From: Microbacterium aurantiacum
GTDB lineage: Bacteria > Actinomycetota > Actinomycetes > Actinomycetales > Microbacteriaceae
Direction of reading: 5' to 3'
NCBI RefSeq assembly: GCF_021654035.1
Contig: NZ_JAJPDW010000002.1
Coordinates: 248,001 to 312,000, forward strand
DNA length: 64,000 nucleotides
Made by a program: the position numbers and the translations under genes. Within the stretch, counting starts at the first letter, position 1. Every line of letters begins with the position of its first letter. Shown piece after piece: positions 8,301-15,706 of the stretch. The notes under the pieces were generated by a model. It was not told the DNA's origin. It did no database searches and saw nothing but the letters and a program-made list of their open reading frames with translations.

Positions 8301-10078
8301 TCGCCGACGCGGGCGTTCTGCGACTCGCCCGCGATGAAGACGCCGAACAGCCCCCGGTCGGGGATCGTTCCGCCGCTCGTGACCGCGAGGCGCTGCGCGC
8401 CCGGACGCGCGGTGAGGGTGCCGTGATCGCGGTCCCAGACGAGGCGCGGGCGGAGCTCGGCGAACTCGTCCGAGGGGAACCGGCCGGCGAGCAGATCGAG
8501 GGTCGCCTCGTAGGCCGAGCGGGGGAGGGCGCGGAACGGGGCGCTGCGCTTGAGCGTCTCGAACCACGTCTCCACCTCCAGCGGAGCCAGCGCGCACGCG
8601 GCCACGGTCTGCTGGGCGAGGATGTCGAGCGGATTCTGCGGAACGGCGATCGCCTCGATCTTCCCCGCCAGCATCCGCTCGGTCACGATCGCGGTGTGCA
8701 GCACGTCGCTGCGGTGCTTCGGGAAGAGGGCGGCGCGGCTCACCTCGCCCACCTGGTGGCCGGCGCGGCCGATGCGCTGGAGTCCGGATGCCGCGCTCGG
8801 CGGCGCCTCGACCTGGATGACCAGGTCGACCGCGCCCATGTCGATGCCGAGTTCGAGGCTCGAGGTGGCGACCACGCAACGGAGCACGCCGGACTTCAGC
8901 TCGTCCTCGACGATCGCCCGCTGCTCCTTCGACACCGAGCCGTGATGCGCCTTGGCGAGGACGGGGTCAGCCCCCGCGGTGGCGCCGGCCTGCGCCATCA
9001 TCTGCGCCGGGACGGTCGGATCGGGCAGGTCGAGACCCAGGCGCTCGGCGTAGATCTCGTTCAGGCGCCCGGTGAGGCGCTCGGCGAGACGGCGGGAGTT
9101 GCAGAAGACGATCGTCGACCGCTGCTGGAGGATCCGGTCGACGATCGCCTCCTCCACGTGCGGCCAGACGGAGCCTGTGATCTCGGTCGTCGGCGAGGCC
9201 GTGGAGCCGTCGCCGAACCAGTCCTCGTCGATGGGTGCGGCATCCGTATCGGCGGTCTTCGCGGTCGGGGGCGGGTCCGAGCCGGGGGCAGGAGGCGGGT
9301 TCAGCATGTCGTCGACGGGGACGATGACCTTCATGTCGAACGCCTTCGACGCAGGAGGGGCGACGATCTCGACCGGCGCAGCGCCACCGAGGAAGCGCGC
9401 GACCTCGTCGATCGGACGCACCGTCGCCGACAGGCCGATCCGTTGCGCGGGGGCGTCGAGCAGGGCGTCGAGGCGCTCGAGACTCACGGCGAGATGCGCG
9501 CCGCGCTTGGTGGCGGCTACCGCGTGGACCTCGTCGACGATGACCGTGTGAACCCCGCGCAGGGTCTCGCCCGCGGCGCTGGTGAGCATGAGGTACAGCG
9601 ACTCGGGGGTGGTGATGAGGATGTCGGGCGGATCCTGCACGAGCGACCGCCGCTCGGAGGCTGGGGTGTCGCCCGAGCGCACCCCTACCCGCACCGGGGG
9701 GACCGCGATGCCGTGGCGCCGCGCGGACTGCTCGATGCCGACGAGCGGGGAGCGGAGGTTGCGCTCGACGTCGACGCCGAGGGCCTTCAGCGGCGAGATG
9801 TAGAGGACGCGGGTGGCGGGGGTGTCGTCTGGCCGTGGGCGCTTCTTCCGGCCGGTGGCTTCTTCGGGCGCCGGGATGGGCTTCTCGCGGAACACCCGGT
9901 CGATCGCCCAGAGGAACGCCGAGAGGGTCTTCCCCGAGCCCGTCGGGGCGACCACCAGCGCGTGGCGTCCGGCCGAGATCGCCTCCCACGCCCCCGCCTG
10001 CGCGGTGGTCGGCGCCGCGAAGGCGCCACGGAACCAGTCCCGGGTCGCGGGACCGAACCGCTCGAGCACGTCGCTCAT
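5306..10078 (-). CDS. lhr: Lhr, giant superfamily 2 DNA repair helicase
   Basis: ATP-dependent 3'-5' single-stranded-DNA translocase and helicase of the Lhr family, 1590 residues, the full actinobacterial length. The N-terminal half is the Lhr core: motif I APTGSGKTLSAF near residue 40, the DEVH box (IVDEVHAVA), SAT motif (GLSATVRP) and motif VI QRIGRAGHQ, followed by winged-helix and Lhr-specific domains to about residue 870. The C-terminal half is the long Lhr-CTD. The ATG at 10078 was chosen because MSDVLERFGP begins conserved sequence; 40 further upstream codons fall inside a repeat-bearing spacer. It overlaps nei2, consistent with a repair operon. Confidence 0.93.
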   Translation of the reverse strand: MSDVLERFGPATRDWFRGAFAAPTTAQAGAWEAISAGRHALVVAPTGSGKTLSAFLWAIDRVFREKPIPAPEEATGRKKRPRPDDTPATRVLYISPLKALGVDVERNLRSPLVGIEQSARRHGIAVPPVRVGVRSGDTPASERRSLVQDPPDILITTPESLYLMLTSAAGETLRGVHTVIVDEVHAVAATKRGAHLAVSLERLDALLDAPAQRIGLSATVRPIDEVARFLGGAAPVEIVAPPASKAFDMKVIVPVDDMLNPPPAPGSDPPPTAKTADTDAAPIDEDWFGDGSTASPTTEITGSVWPHVEEAIVDRILQQRSTIVFCNSRRLAERLTGRLNEIYAERLGLDLPDPTVPAQMMAQAGATAGADPVLAKAHHGSVSKEQRAIVEDELKSGVLRCVVATSSLELGIDMGAVDLVIQVEAPPSAASGLQRIGRAGHQVGEVSRAALFPKHRSDVLHTAIVTERMLAGKIEAIAVPQNPLDILAQQTVAACALAPLEVETWFETLKRSAPFRALPRSAYEATLDLLAGRFPSDEFAELRPRLVWDRDHGTLTARPGAQRLAVTSGGTIPDRGLFGVFIAGESQNARVGELDEEMVYESRVNDVFTLGTTSWRIVEITHDRVNVLPAFGQPGKVPFWHGDGIGRPAELGEALGKFSREVSAAGPEKAHERLIEAGLDDYARANLLAYLDEQREATGTLPTDRQLTVERGRDEVGDWRVILHSPYGMQVHAPWALAVNARIRERLGVEGSAVASDDGIIARIPDAEAEPPGAELFVFDPDELEQIVTAEVGGSALFAARFRECAARALLMPRRNPGKRTPLWQQRQRSAQLLEVARRHPTFPIILETLREVLQDVYDVPSLLRLARSIGERRIRLVETEPPQPSPFARDLLFGYVGAFMYEGDSPLAERRAAALSVDPALLGELLGTIEMRELLDPEVIAQFEREAQRLAPDRRARGLEGVADLLRILGPMDAAEVAVRLEPAEGADLATEAEAQTLLDELITARRAIPVGIAGASRVAVIEDAGRLRDAIGVALPVGIPNVFLEPFPDPLGDLVARHARTHAPFTAQDVAERLGIGVAVARLTLQRLESAGRVSSGYFLPDAARTAGAGRAANADEVEWCDAEVLRRLRMRSLAAIRGSVEPVSQQAFGRFLPVWQHVARPLEGVDGVLAVVEQLAGVPIPASAWESLVLPARVKDYTPGMLDELTATGEVVWSGHGSLAGRDGWIALHPADAAPITVTRDPDADAPAPDSLDARLLAALDGGGAYFAAQLRTLAGADNEMQVVEALWRLAWAGLVTNDTFAPVRALVSGGGQAHRVARRAPRARMYRGASVGATRTPTPARTPPSGGRWSRLPEPETDAAVRATATASLLLDRYGVVTRGSVQAEGVPGGFAQVYRVLAGFEEAGHCRRGYVVEKLGAAQFAASTTVDRLRQFAGLADPPPRRAVTLAATDPANPYGAALSWPALEGISHRPGRKAGALVVLVDGALVLYLERGGKTALAFADDPALLSAAAADLATTARARRLDTLTIEQVNGVFIHGSEWGRALRDAGFVESPRGLTLRRLTPGESERRARSTADAPPEDRARA

Positions 10079-10133
10079 CCCCCCATCTTCGCCCTCCCCG
10101 CCGACATCCGGGCGGGGTTGCGCGGCCCGCCCC

Positions 10134-10218
10134 GGGCCCAACTCCTCCGATCCGGCTGGTCTGGCCCGGTTTCGGGGCCCGGGGGGCGGGGTCGGCACGG
10201 CTTTGAGGAGTTAGGCCC
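10134..10218. repeat. Family B palindromic repeat, copy 1
   Basis: About 85 bp bounded by near-perfect inverted ends GGGCCCAACTCCTC and GAGGAGTTAGGCCC, with a GC-rich interior containing CCGGTTTCGGGGCCC. It lies between the ABC-F stop and the lhr start, genes on the same strand. Related copies are at 10685, 51104 and 51267. No transposase is present, so it is a REP/MITE-like element by structure only. Confidence 0.8.
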
Positions 10219-10230
10219 GCCCCGGCGGCG

Positions 10231-10255
10231 TGACCCGGCCGGGCCGGGCGGGTCA
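10231..10255 (-). terminator. Hairpin overlapping the ABC-F stop codon
   Basis: TGACCCGGCC and its near-complement GGCGGGTCA form a GC-rich near-palindrome of 25 bp that includes the TGA stop at 10253-10255. There is no T-tract, so termination is only suggested. Confidence 0.4.
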
Positions 10256-11944
10256 CCGCTCGCGCAGCGACCCGTCCGGACCGAGAGCAAGGGTGAGGTC
10301 GGGCGCCAGCCGGGCGAGGAACTCCTCGTCGTGGCTCACGACGAGGAGCGCTCCGCGGTACGCGGCGAGCGCGTCGACGAGCTGGTCGAGGGTGTCGAGG
10401 TCGAGGTTGTTCGTCGGCTCGTCGAGCACCAGCAGCTGCGGCGGCGGATCGGCCAGGAGGAGCCGGGCGAGGGCGACGCGGAAGCGCTCGCCGCCCGACA
10501 GCGCCGCGACCGGGCGCTCGACCATCGCGCCACGGAGCAGGAACCGGGCCAGCCTGTTGCGCATCTCGACGTCGCCGATCCCGGGCGCGGCGGCGCCGAC
10601 GTTCGCAATCACCGACGCCGCCTCGTCCAGCCCGTCGAGGCGCTGCGGGAGGTATCCGATCCGGTCGGTGTGCGCGACACCCTGGGCCGAACTCCTTCGA
10701 TCCGACCCGCTCAGCGCGGTTTCGGGGCCTCCGGGCGGGATTTGGTGCGTTTCTGAGGAGTTCGGCGCGGCGGCCGAGGCGACCAACCCCTCGAGCAACG
10801 TCGTCTTCCCGACGCCGTTGGGCCCCACGAGCGCGACGCGCTCGGGCCCCTGCACCACCCACTCGCGATCGCCGTCGCCGAGGGTGGCGATGCGTCGGCC
10901 GGCCGGCACCGCGGGATCCGGCAGGTCGATGCGCACCGACGCGTCGTCGCGCACGCGCCGCTCGGCGGAGGCGAGCACCTCGCGCGCGGCGTCCTCCCGC
11001 GCTGATGTCTCCACGCGGAGCTTCCCCGCCGACACCTGCGCCGCGCGCATCTTCCCGCCGGCGACGATCGGGGGCACGCGCGCGTTCCGCTGCGCCTTCT
11101 TCCCCATCGCGAGGCGACGCGCGAGGGTCGTCTCGGCCTGGATCCGGTCGCGCTTCTCCCGTCGCACCGCTTGGGCCGCCGTGCGCTCGGCCTGCCGGGC
11201 GGCATCCTGTTCGGCGTCCAACCACTCCCGCCACGCCGAGTAGGGCCCGCCGAACACCGAGAGCGTCCCGTCGTGAAGCTCGGCGGTGTCGTCCATGAGA
11301 TCGAGCAGCGCCGTGTCGTGGCTGACGACGATCAGCGTCCCCCGCCACGCGCGCACCATGCCGTACAGCCGCTCCCGCGCCGCCCCGTCGAGGTTGTTCG
11401 TCGGCTCGTCGAGCAGCGTGATGCCCGTGCGACGGAGACGGATGCCGGTGACCGCCGCCACGATCGCCTCACCTCCGGAGAGGGAACCCACGGTGCGATC
11501 GAGCATGGCGGGCGACAGGCCCGCCTCGGCCAGCGCCACCCCGGCGCGGGCCTCGATGTCCCAGTCGTCGCCCACGGCGTCGAAGTGGCGCGGATCGACG
11601 TCGCCGGATTCGATCGCCCGCAACGCACGGAGTGCTGGCCCGACGCCGAGGAGATCGGCGACCGGCCGGTCGACGTCGAGCGTCAGGCGCTGCGGAAGGA
11701 ACGCGGCATCCGCGGTCCGGTGGACGACGCCGTCGTCGGGGAGGAGGTCTCCGGCGATGAGGCGCAGGAGCGTCGTCTTGCCGGCGCCGTTGCGGCCGAC
11801 GAGGCCGGTGCGCGCGGCGCCGAACGCCCCCGAGACGGCGTCGACGGCTCGCGATCCGTCTGGCCACGAGAAGCCCACGCGGTCCAGAACGACGGCGGGT
11901 GCGCCCGCGGAAGCGGGGGAAGGAACAGAGGAAGCAGATGACAT
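10253..11944 (-). CDS. ABC-F family ATPase, likely ribosome-protection type, with repeat-encoded insertion
   Basis: Soluble tandem-ATPase protein of 563 residues with no membrane segments, so an ABC-F translation factor rather than a transporter. Domain 1 has Walker A GRNGAGKTT and signature LSGGEAIV with DEPTNNLD; an arginine-rich linker of about 90 residues follows; domain 2 has Walker A GPNGVGKTT, LSGGERFR and DEPTNNLD. Family members often protect ribosomes from antibiotics; which drug cannot be read here. The ATG at 11944 has GGAG five bases upstream. Between Walker A and RIGYLPQ of domain 2 about 28 residues (NSSETHQIPPGG..., SGSDRRSS) are encoded by a family B repeat without frame loss. 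The leader can fold over the ribosome site. Confidence 0.85.
   Translation of the reverse strand: MSSASSVPSPASAGAPAVVLDRVGFSWPDGSRAVDAVSGAFGAARTGLVGRNGAGKTTLLRLIAGDLLPDDGVVHRTADAAFLPQRLTLDVDRPVADLLGVGPALRALRAIESGDVDPRHFDAVGDDWDIEARAGVALAEAGLSPAMLDRTVGSLSGGEAIVAAVTGIRLRRTGITLLDEPTNNLDGAARERLYGMVRAWRGTLIVVSHDTALLDLMDDTAELHDGTLSVFGGPYSAWREWLDAEQDAARQAERTAAQAVRREKRDRIQAETTLARRLAMGKKAQRNARVPPIVAGGKMRAAQVSAGKLRVETSAREDAAREVLASAERRVRDDASVRIDLPDPAVPAGRRIATLGDGDREWVVQGPERVALVGPNGVGKTTLLEGLVASAAAPNSSETHQIPPGGPETALSGSDRRSSAQGVAHTDRIGYLPQRLDGLDEAASVIANVGAAAPGIGDVEMRNRLARFLLRGAMVERPVAALSGGERFRVALARLLLADPPPQLLVLDEPTNNLDLDTLDQLVDALAAYRGALLVVSHDEEFLARLAPDLTLALGPDGSLRER
10685..10767. repeat. Family B palindromic repeat, copy 2, inside the ABC-F gene
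   Basis: Ends GCCGAACTCCTT (10686-10697) and GAGGAGTTCGGC (10755-10766), interior GCGGTTTCGGGGCC as in copy 1. It is read through in frame in the ABC-F gene and adds about 28 residues after the second Walker A. The repeat has no stop in this frame. Confidence 0.85.
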
Positions 11945-11949
11945 GAGGT

Positions 11950-12006
11950 CTCCGGTGTCGTCGTGCGCTGACACCGGAGCGCGCCCGAACACCGGAGATT
12001 CCGGAG
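11950..12006 (-). promoter_or_regulatory. ABC-F leader: ribosome site sequestered by alternative hairpins
   Basis: On the coding strand the ribosome-binding arm GACACCGGAG (11959-11950) is perfectly complementary to CTCCGGTGTC (11979-11970), leaving a 10-nt loop and hiding the GGAG. A second copy, CTCCGGTGT (11997-11989), can pair with the same arm, and a third partial copy CTCCGGAA begins at 12006. Two mutually exclusive stems over one ribosome site are the design of translational attenuators of antibiotic-resistance genes. This is structure seen by eye; switching has not been shown. Confidence 0.6.
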
Positions 12007-12074
12007 GGAAGCGAGGTCGACGGCTCAGCGCGGAAGAAGGGCGCGGCACGTCGGGGTTCGACGGGGCAGCGCGA

Positions 12075-12212
12075 TTACAGCGCGGATGCGTCGATCAGCT
12101 TCACCGGTTCGTCCTCACGATCGGGAACAAGGTCACCCACGGTACCAGCCGCACCGTGCCACGACCAGGCCTCGGCCGCGTACCAGCCCGCCGGACCCGG
12201 CCCGCTCCTCAC
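12075..12212 (-). CDS. Candidate small protein, 45 residues, between esterase and ABC-F
   Basis: The GTG at 12212 overlaps the esterase TGA (GTGA), the usual sign of translational coupling. The product has a tryptophan-rich centre (GWYAAEAWSWHGAAG) and an acidic tail ending KLIDASAL. Its codon use, with GTT, GAT, CGT and GAA, is less GC-rich than its neighbours. It ends 130 nt before the ABC-F ATG, so it could be an independent small protein or a leader ORF whose translation influences the downstream hairpins. It is not recognised as a known family. Confidence 0.4.
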   Translation of the reverse strand: MRSGPGPAGWYAAEAWSWHGAAGTVGDLVPDREDEPVKLIDASAL

Positions 12213-12865
12213 TCCGCGTCGTCGGCGAGCCGCTTGGTCAAGAACACGTGGACGTCGGCCAGCTCGTCCGCCGAAACGCTGTGGGTGAGGCCGGGGTAGA
12301 CCCGCCCGCTGAGGTCGCTGTGCTCCGGCAGCCACGCGGTGGTGTGCGCGACGAGCGCATCGGGGATGACGTCGTCATGCGTCCCCCGACCCCAGAAGAT
12401 CGGCGGTCGCTCGTCGCGCAGCACCTCGTCACCGGGAAGGATGCCGGGGGTGACGTAACCGGCGAGGTTGACCCCGAACGCGAAGCGCCCGGGCGCCAGG
12501 CGCATCGCCTGCATCGCCACTGCCGCACCCTGCGAGAACCCGAGCAGCCCCACCCGCGAATGCCCGAAACCCTGCGCGTCGATCCACGCCAGGACGGCGC
12601 GAGCGGCCGCGGTGACGGCGGCGGGGTCACGGCTCTCCAGCCCCTCGATCGGGTACCACGAGTACCCGGGCGCCGGCCACGGCGGCGCGAGGGGCGCGCG
12701 CAGTGCTGCGACGGTGAAAGCCTCCGGCAGATGCGGGACGAGCCCGAACAGATCCGCCTCGTCCGACCCGTAGCCGTGCAGCAGAACCAGCAGCGGGCGA
12801 TCCGTGCGGTCTGCGGCATCCGTCGACCAGCGCACGGCGTTCTCATCAAGGACCGGGTCGGACAT
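12209..12865 (-). CDS. Alpha/beta hydrolase, phospholipase/carboxylesterase family
   Basis: Cytoplasmic serine esterase of the COG0400 type, 218 residues, normal length, no signal peptide. The nucleophile elbow is GFSQGAA (Ser111); Asp164 or Asp165 in GTHDDVIP and His195 in LTHSV complete a plausible triad; LLHGYGSDEADLF supplies the oxyanion region. Natural substrate is unknown; relatives hydrolyse short acyl esters or lysophospholipids. The ATG at 12865 has no clear ribosome site but GACACT lies seven bases upstream, fitting a leaderless transcript. Divergent from the gene at 12950. Confidence 0.8.
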   Translation of the reverse strand: MSDPVLDENAVRWSTDAADRTDRPLLVLLHGYGSDEADLFGLVPHLPEAFTVAALRAPLAPPWPAPGYSWYPIEGLESRDPAAVTAAARAVLAWIDAQGFGHSRVGLLGFSQGAAVAMQAMRLAPGRFAFGVNLAGYVTPGILPGDEVLRDERPPIFWGRGTHDDVIPDALVAHTTAWLPEHSDLSGRVYPGLTHSVSADELADVHVFLTKRLADDAE

Positions 12866-12937
12866 ACCGTCCAGTGTCCCACCCGCCGCCGACATCGCCC
12901 CGCCGCCGGCCGCCCCGAACCCCCGCCGCCCGTGGGG

Positions 12938-12943
12938 TATACA
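12938..12943 (+). promoter_or_regulatory. Minus-10-like TATACA for leaderless 12950 gene
   Basis: TATACA ends six bases before the ATG at 12950, so transcription would start at or next to the start codon. No convincing -35 element is seen. Confidence 0.5.
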
Positions 12944-12949
12944 GGACTC

Positions 12950-13564
12950 ATGCCGGTCCGTACGCCTGATCCCGACCCCGACGAGCGCGGCGAGGGTGCC
13001 GCGAACGATCCCCTCCGCTTCGGTTCGGGGCCGTCGTCCGGGTCCACCAACCCCGGATGGCTGAGCGACGTCGAACTCGCCGAGGCCCGGCGACGGATGC
13101 CGATGCTCTACGTCGAGGCGGTGCCGGTGCGCACCGACGGCGTGGGTGCCGTGACGCAGGTGGGCATCCTCCTGCGCGCGACGCCGGTGGGCGAGATGAC
13201 CCGCACGATCGTGTCGGGGCGGGTCCGCTACGGCGAGACGGTGCGCGACGCGCTCTTCCGGCACCTCGAGAACGACCTGGGCCCGATGGCCTTCCCCCTG
13301 CTTCCGTTGCAGCCGGTGCCCTTCACCGTCGCGGAGTACTTCCCCATCCCGGGCCTGAGCGCCTTCCACGACGATCGCCAGCACGCCGTGTCGCTGCCCT
13401 TCGTCGTCCCGGTCACGGGCACGTGCGAGCCGCGTCAGGATGCGCTCGAAGTGACGTGGCTCTCGCCCGAGGAGGCGGCATCCGACGCGCTCGCCGCCGA
13501 GATGGAGGGCGGCCGCGGCACCCTGATCCGTCTCGCGCTCGCGAGCGTCGGCGCCCTCCGCTGA
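12950..13564 (+). CDS. NUDIX-like family protein (DUF4916 type)
   Basis: Soluble protein of 204 residues that resembles actinobacterial DUF4916 proteins, which have a NUDIX fold. The first 35 residues are low-complexity (PDPDPDERG). The core runs from LSDVELAEARRRMPML to TWLSPEEAASD; a clear GX5EX7REUXEEXGU NUDIX box is not visible, though VSGRVRYGETVRDALFRHLE sits where the box would be. Hydrolase activity is therefore uncertain. The gene has a short -10 spacing and probably a leaderless transcript, and stands alone between a divergent esterase and the AlbA_2 gene. Confidence 0.65.
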   Translation: MPVRTPDPDPDERGEGAANDPLRFGSGPSSGSTNPGWLSDVELAEARRRMPMLYVEAVPVRTDGVGAVTQVGILLRATPVGEMTRTIVSGRVRYGETVRDALFRHLENDLGPMAFPLLPLQPVPFTVAEYFPIPGLSAFHDDRQHAVSLPFVVPVTGTCEPRQDALEVTWLSPEEAASDALAAEMEGGRGTLIRLALASVGALR

Positions 13565-13633
13565 CCCGTACCTGACCCGCACCCGCACCGCCTTCGCCCA
13601 CCCCCCACCCCTGCCCTCGATCACGGACTCCGG

Positions 13634-14467
13634 ATGCCGCACAGCCCGCTCCTCGTCGAATTCGCCGTCGCCCTGCCCGTCGTCCTCCTCGTCGCGTATG
13701 TCGTCGCGCGGGTGATCCGACGCCTGTTCGGGCGCCGCATCGCGCTGGAACTTCGCACGATGACGATCGTGTCGTTCCTCGGCGTCAGCGTCGGCCTGCT
13801 GCTGTCGGGGATCTTCTTCTACGGCCTGCGCCTGTGGATGCCGACGACGATCCTGCTCGCGTTCGGGTGCAGCGTCGGCCTGTCGGCCCTGGTCGCGGGC
13901 ATCGCGGCGTGGATCCGCCGGGGACGCGTCGACGTCGATGTGCCGGCCGTCCTCGCGGCGGGCGAGAGCGACCGGGTGGAGTTCAAGGAGACCGCGCGGT
14001 GGAACATCCGCGAGAACCGCAAGGATCCGCGCATGGAGATGGCGATCGCCAAGACCGTCGCGGCGTTCCTCAACAGTGCGGGCGGCGTCCTCGTCATCGG
14101 TGCGTCCGACGAGGGGCGCGCCGTCGGCCTCGACCGCGACCTCGCGACGCTCCGCACCCCCGACCACGACCGCTTCGAGCTCTGGCTGCGCGACCTGCTC
14201 TCCACGCTTCTCGGACGCAACGCCGCCGCCCTCCCGCGCCTGCAGTTCACCGTCGTCGAGGGCGCCACGGTGTGCGCGGTGATCTGCCCGCCCTCGCCGA
14301 AGCCGGTCTTCCTCACGGTGGCGAAGGACGGCGGCTCCACCGACCTCTGGGTGCGTGTGGGCAACTCCACCCGCTCGCTCGGCGTGGACGAGGCCGTCGA
14401 CTACGTCGCGCGGCACTGGCGGCCCTCCGTCCTCGGGGCCCTCACCGGCACCGGCCCCACCCGCTGA
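13634..14467 (+). CDS. Membrane protein with Schlafen/AlbA_2 domain
   Basis: 277 residues. Three hydrophobic segments lie in the first 95 residues (VALPVVLLVAYVVARVI; VSFLGVSVGLLLSGIFF; LLAFGCSVGLSALVAGIAAW), followed by a cytoplasmic AlbA_2 domain from about residue 105 (GESDRVEFKET) through the phosphate-binding-like loop GGVLVIGASDEGRAVGLD. AlbA_2/Schlafen domains occur in putative nucleic-acid binding or transcription-linked proteins, usually soluble; the membrane anchor is unusual. No partner gene is coupled to it. No good ribosome site precedes the ATG; the start may be slightly different. Function unknown. Confidence 0.75.
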   Translation: MPHSPLLVEFAVALPVVLLVAYVVARVIRRLFGRRIALELRTMTIVSFLGVSVGLLLSGIFFYGLRLWMPTTILLAFGCSVGLSALVAGIAAWIRRGRVDVDVPAVLAAGESDRVEFKETARWNIRENRKDPRMEMAIAKTVAAFLNSAGGVLVIGASDEGRAVGLDRDLATLRTPDHDRFELWLRDLLSTLLGRNAAALPRLQFTVVEGATVCAVICPPSPKPVFLTVAKDGGSTDLWVRVGNSTRSLGVDEAVDYVARHWRPSVLGALTGTGPTR

Positions 14468-14506
14468 GTCTTCGCTGTGACCCCGGTCGGCGCGCCCAGA
14501 CCGGCG

Positions 14507-14512
14507 TAGCCT
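14507..14512 (+). promoter_or_regulatory. Minus-10-like TAGCCT for leaderless 14519 gene
   Basis: TAGCCT ends six bases before the ATG at 14519, the spacing that recurs across this window. Confidence 0.5.
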
Positions 14513-14518
14513 GACAGC

Positions 14519-15706
14519 ATGTCCTCCGGTCGTCCTCTGCCCTCCCGTCGGGCACTCACCTGGACCGCCGCGGTCGCCGTGCCCGCCGCGGCCGGTGCCG
14601 CCGTCCTCGTTCCGCTGGCCGCGAGCGGCAGCGTCGATCTCCCCGACCTCACGCCCGAGCAGCTCCTCGCCCTTGCCGCCGACAGCGATGTCGACCAGTT
14701 CTCCGGCACCCTCGAGCAGACCTCCGCGCTCGGACTCCCCGACCTCGGCGCCGTCACCGACGCGCTCGGCGGCGGGTCGAGCGGCGGGTCGAGCGGAGAC
14801 CCGGGAACGGATGCCGACTCCCGCGCCGCCGACGTCGCCGACCTCCTGGAGCTCGTGACCGGCACGCACACCGCGAAGGTGTACCTCGACGGAGATCGCG
14901 CTCGCCTGCAGGTGCTCGACGAGCTCGCCGAGCGCAACGTCTACGTCGACGGCGCAGCCGGGGAGGCGTGGTTCGTCGACAGCGAGTCGCAGACCGCCAC
15001 CCGCTTCGTCGCCCCGGAGGGGTCCGGCGAGAAGCCCGAGGACGCGCCGCAGGCCGAGCTTCCCACCCCGCAGGAGATGATCGACCGGGCACTCGCCGAC
15101 CTCGACGAGTCCACCGAGGTGTCCGTCGGGACCGACGGTCGGGTCGCCGGGCGAGACGCGTACGAGCTCGTCCTCACCCCGCGCACCGACGACACGCTCG
15201 TCGGCGAGGTCCGCTTCGCCGTCGACGGTGAGACGGGCGCAGCGCTCGCGGCATCCGTCACCGCACGCGGAGCGAGCGAGCCGGCGTTCGAGATCACCTT
15301 CACCGACGTCGATTTCGCCGCTCCGGATGCCGCCGCGCTGACCTTCGCGCCCGGCGCCGGGATCACGGTGGAGGAGAAGGAACTCCCCGCGTGGACGGAT
15401 GCCGATGCCCGCGACCACGCCGACAAGCCGGCGCCTCCGGCCTCCGCGCAGCCGCGGGTGAGCGGAGAGGGGTGGGCGACGATCGTCGAGATCCCGGCGC
15501 CCGCCGGGGAGCGCGACCCGATCGCGGGGCTCGCCCCTGACCAGGCGGCGCTGCTCGACGCGGTGACCACCGCGGTCGACGGCGGTCGGGTCCTCGAGAC
15601 GGCGCTCGTGACGGTGCTGCTCACCGACGACGGTCGCGTCTTCGCCGGCGCCGTGCCGGCGGATGCGCTCGTGGCCGCCGCGGCCGCGGACGCACCCGGC
15701 CGGTGA
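14519..15706 (+). CDS. Secreted LolA/RseB-like lipid-binding-fold protein
   Basis: 395 residues with an N-terminal signal or anchor (residues 16-36, AAVAVPAAAGAAVLVPLA) and a LolA-like beta domain in the middle (FSGTLEQTSALGL near residue 60; GRDAYELVLTPR near 215), then a 100-residue proline-rich, less conserved tail. LolA-fold proteins in Gram-positives are thought to sense or carry lipids or lipoproteins outside the membrane. Its stop overlaps the GTG of an ABC-2 ATPase gene, so it probably works with that exporter or reports on it. There is no lipobox cysteine. Confidence 0.7.
   Translation: MSSGRPLPSRRALTWTAAVAVPAAAGAAVLVPLAASGSVDLPDLTPEQLLALAADSDVDQFSGTLEQTSALGLPDLGAVTDALGGGSSGGSSGDPGTDADSRAADVADLLELVTGTHTAKVYLDGDRARLQVLDELAERNVYVDGAAGEAWFVDSESQTATRFVAPEGSGEKPEDAPQAELPTPQEMIDRALADLDESTEVSVGTDGRVAGRDAYELVLTPRTDDTLVGEVRFAVDGETGAALAASVTARGASEPAFEITFTDVDFAAPDAAALTFAPGAGITVEEKELPAWTDADARDHADKPAPPASAQPRVSGEGWATIVEIPAPAGERDPIAGLAPDQAALLDAVTTAVDGGRVLETALVTVLLTDDGRVFAGAVPADALVAAAAADAPGR

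Noticed and set aside
5453..10756. A 1767-codon plus-strand open frame opposite lhr and the ABC-F gene
   Set aside because: It has no recognisable domain and is antisense to genes with clear motifs; long antisense frames are usual at this GC content.
10253..11944. ABC-F gene as a pseudogene because of the inserted repeat
   Set aside because: The frame stays open, all four ATPase motifs of both domains remain, and the ribosome site is intact.
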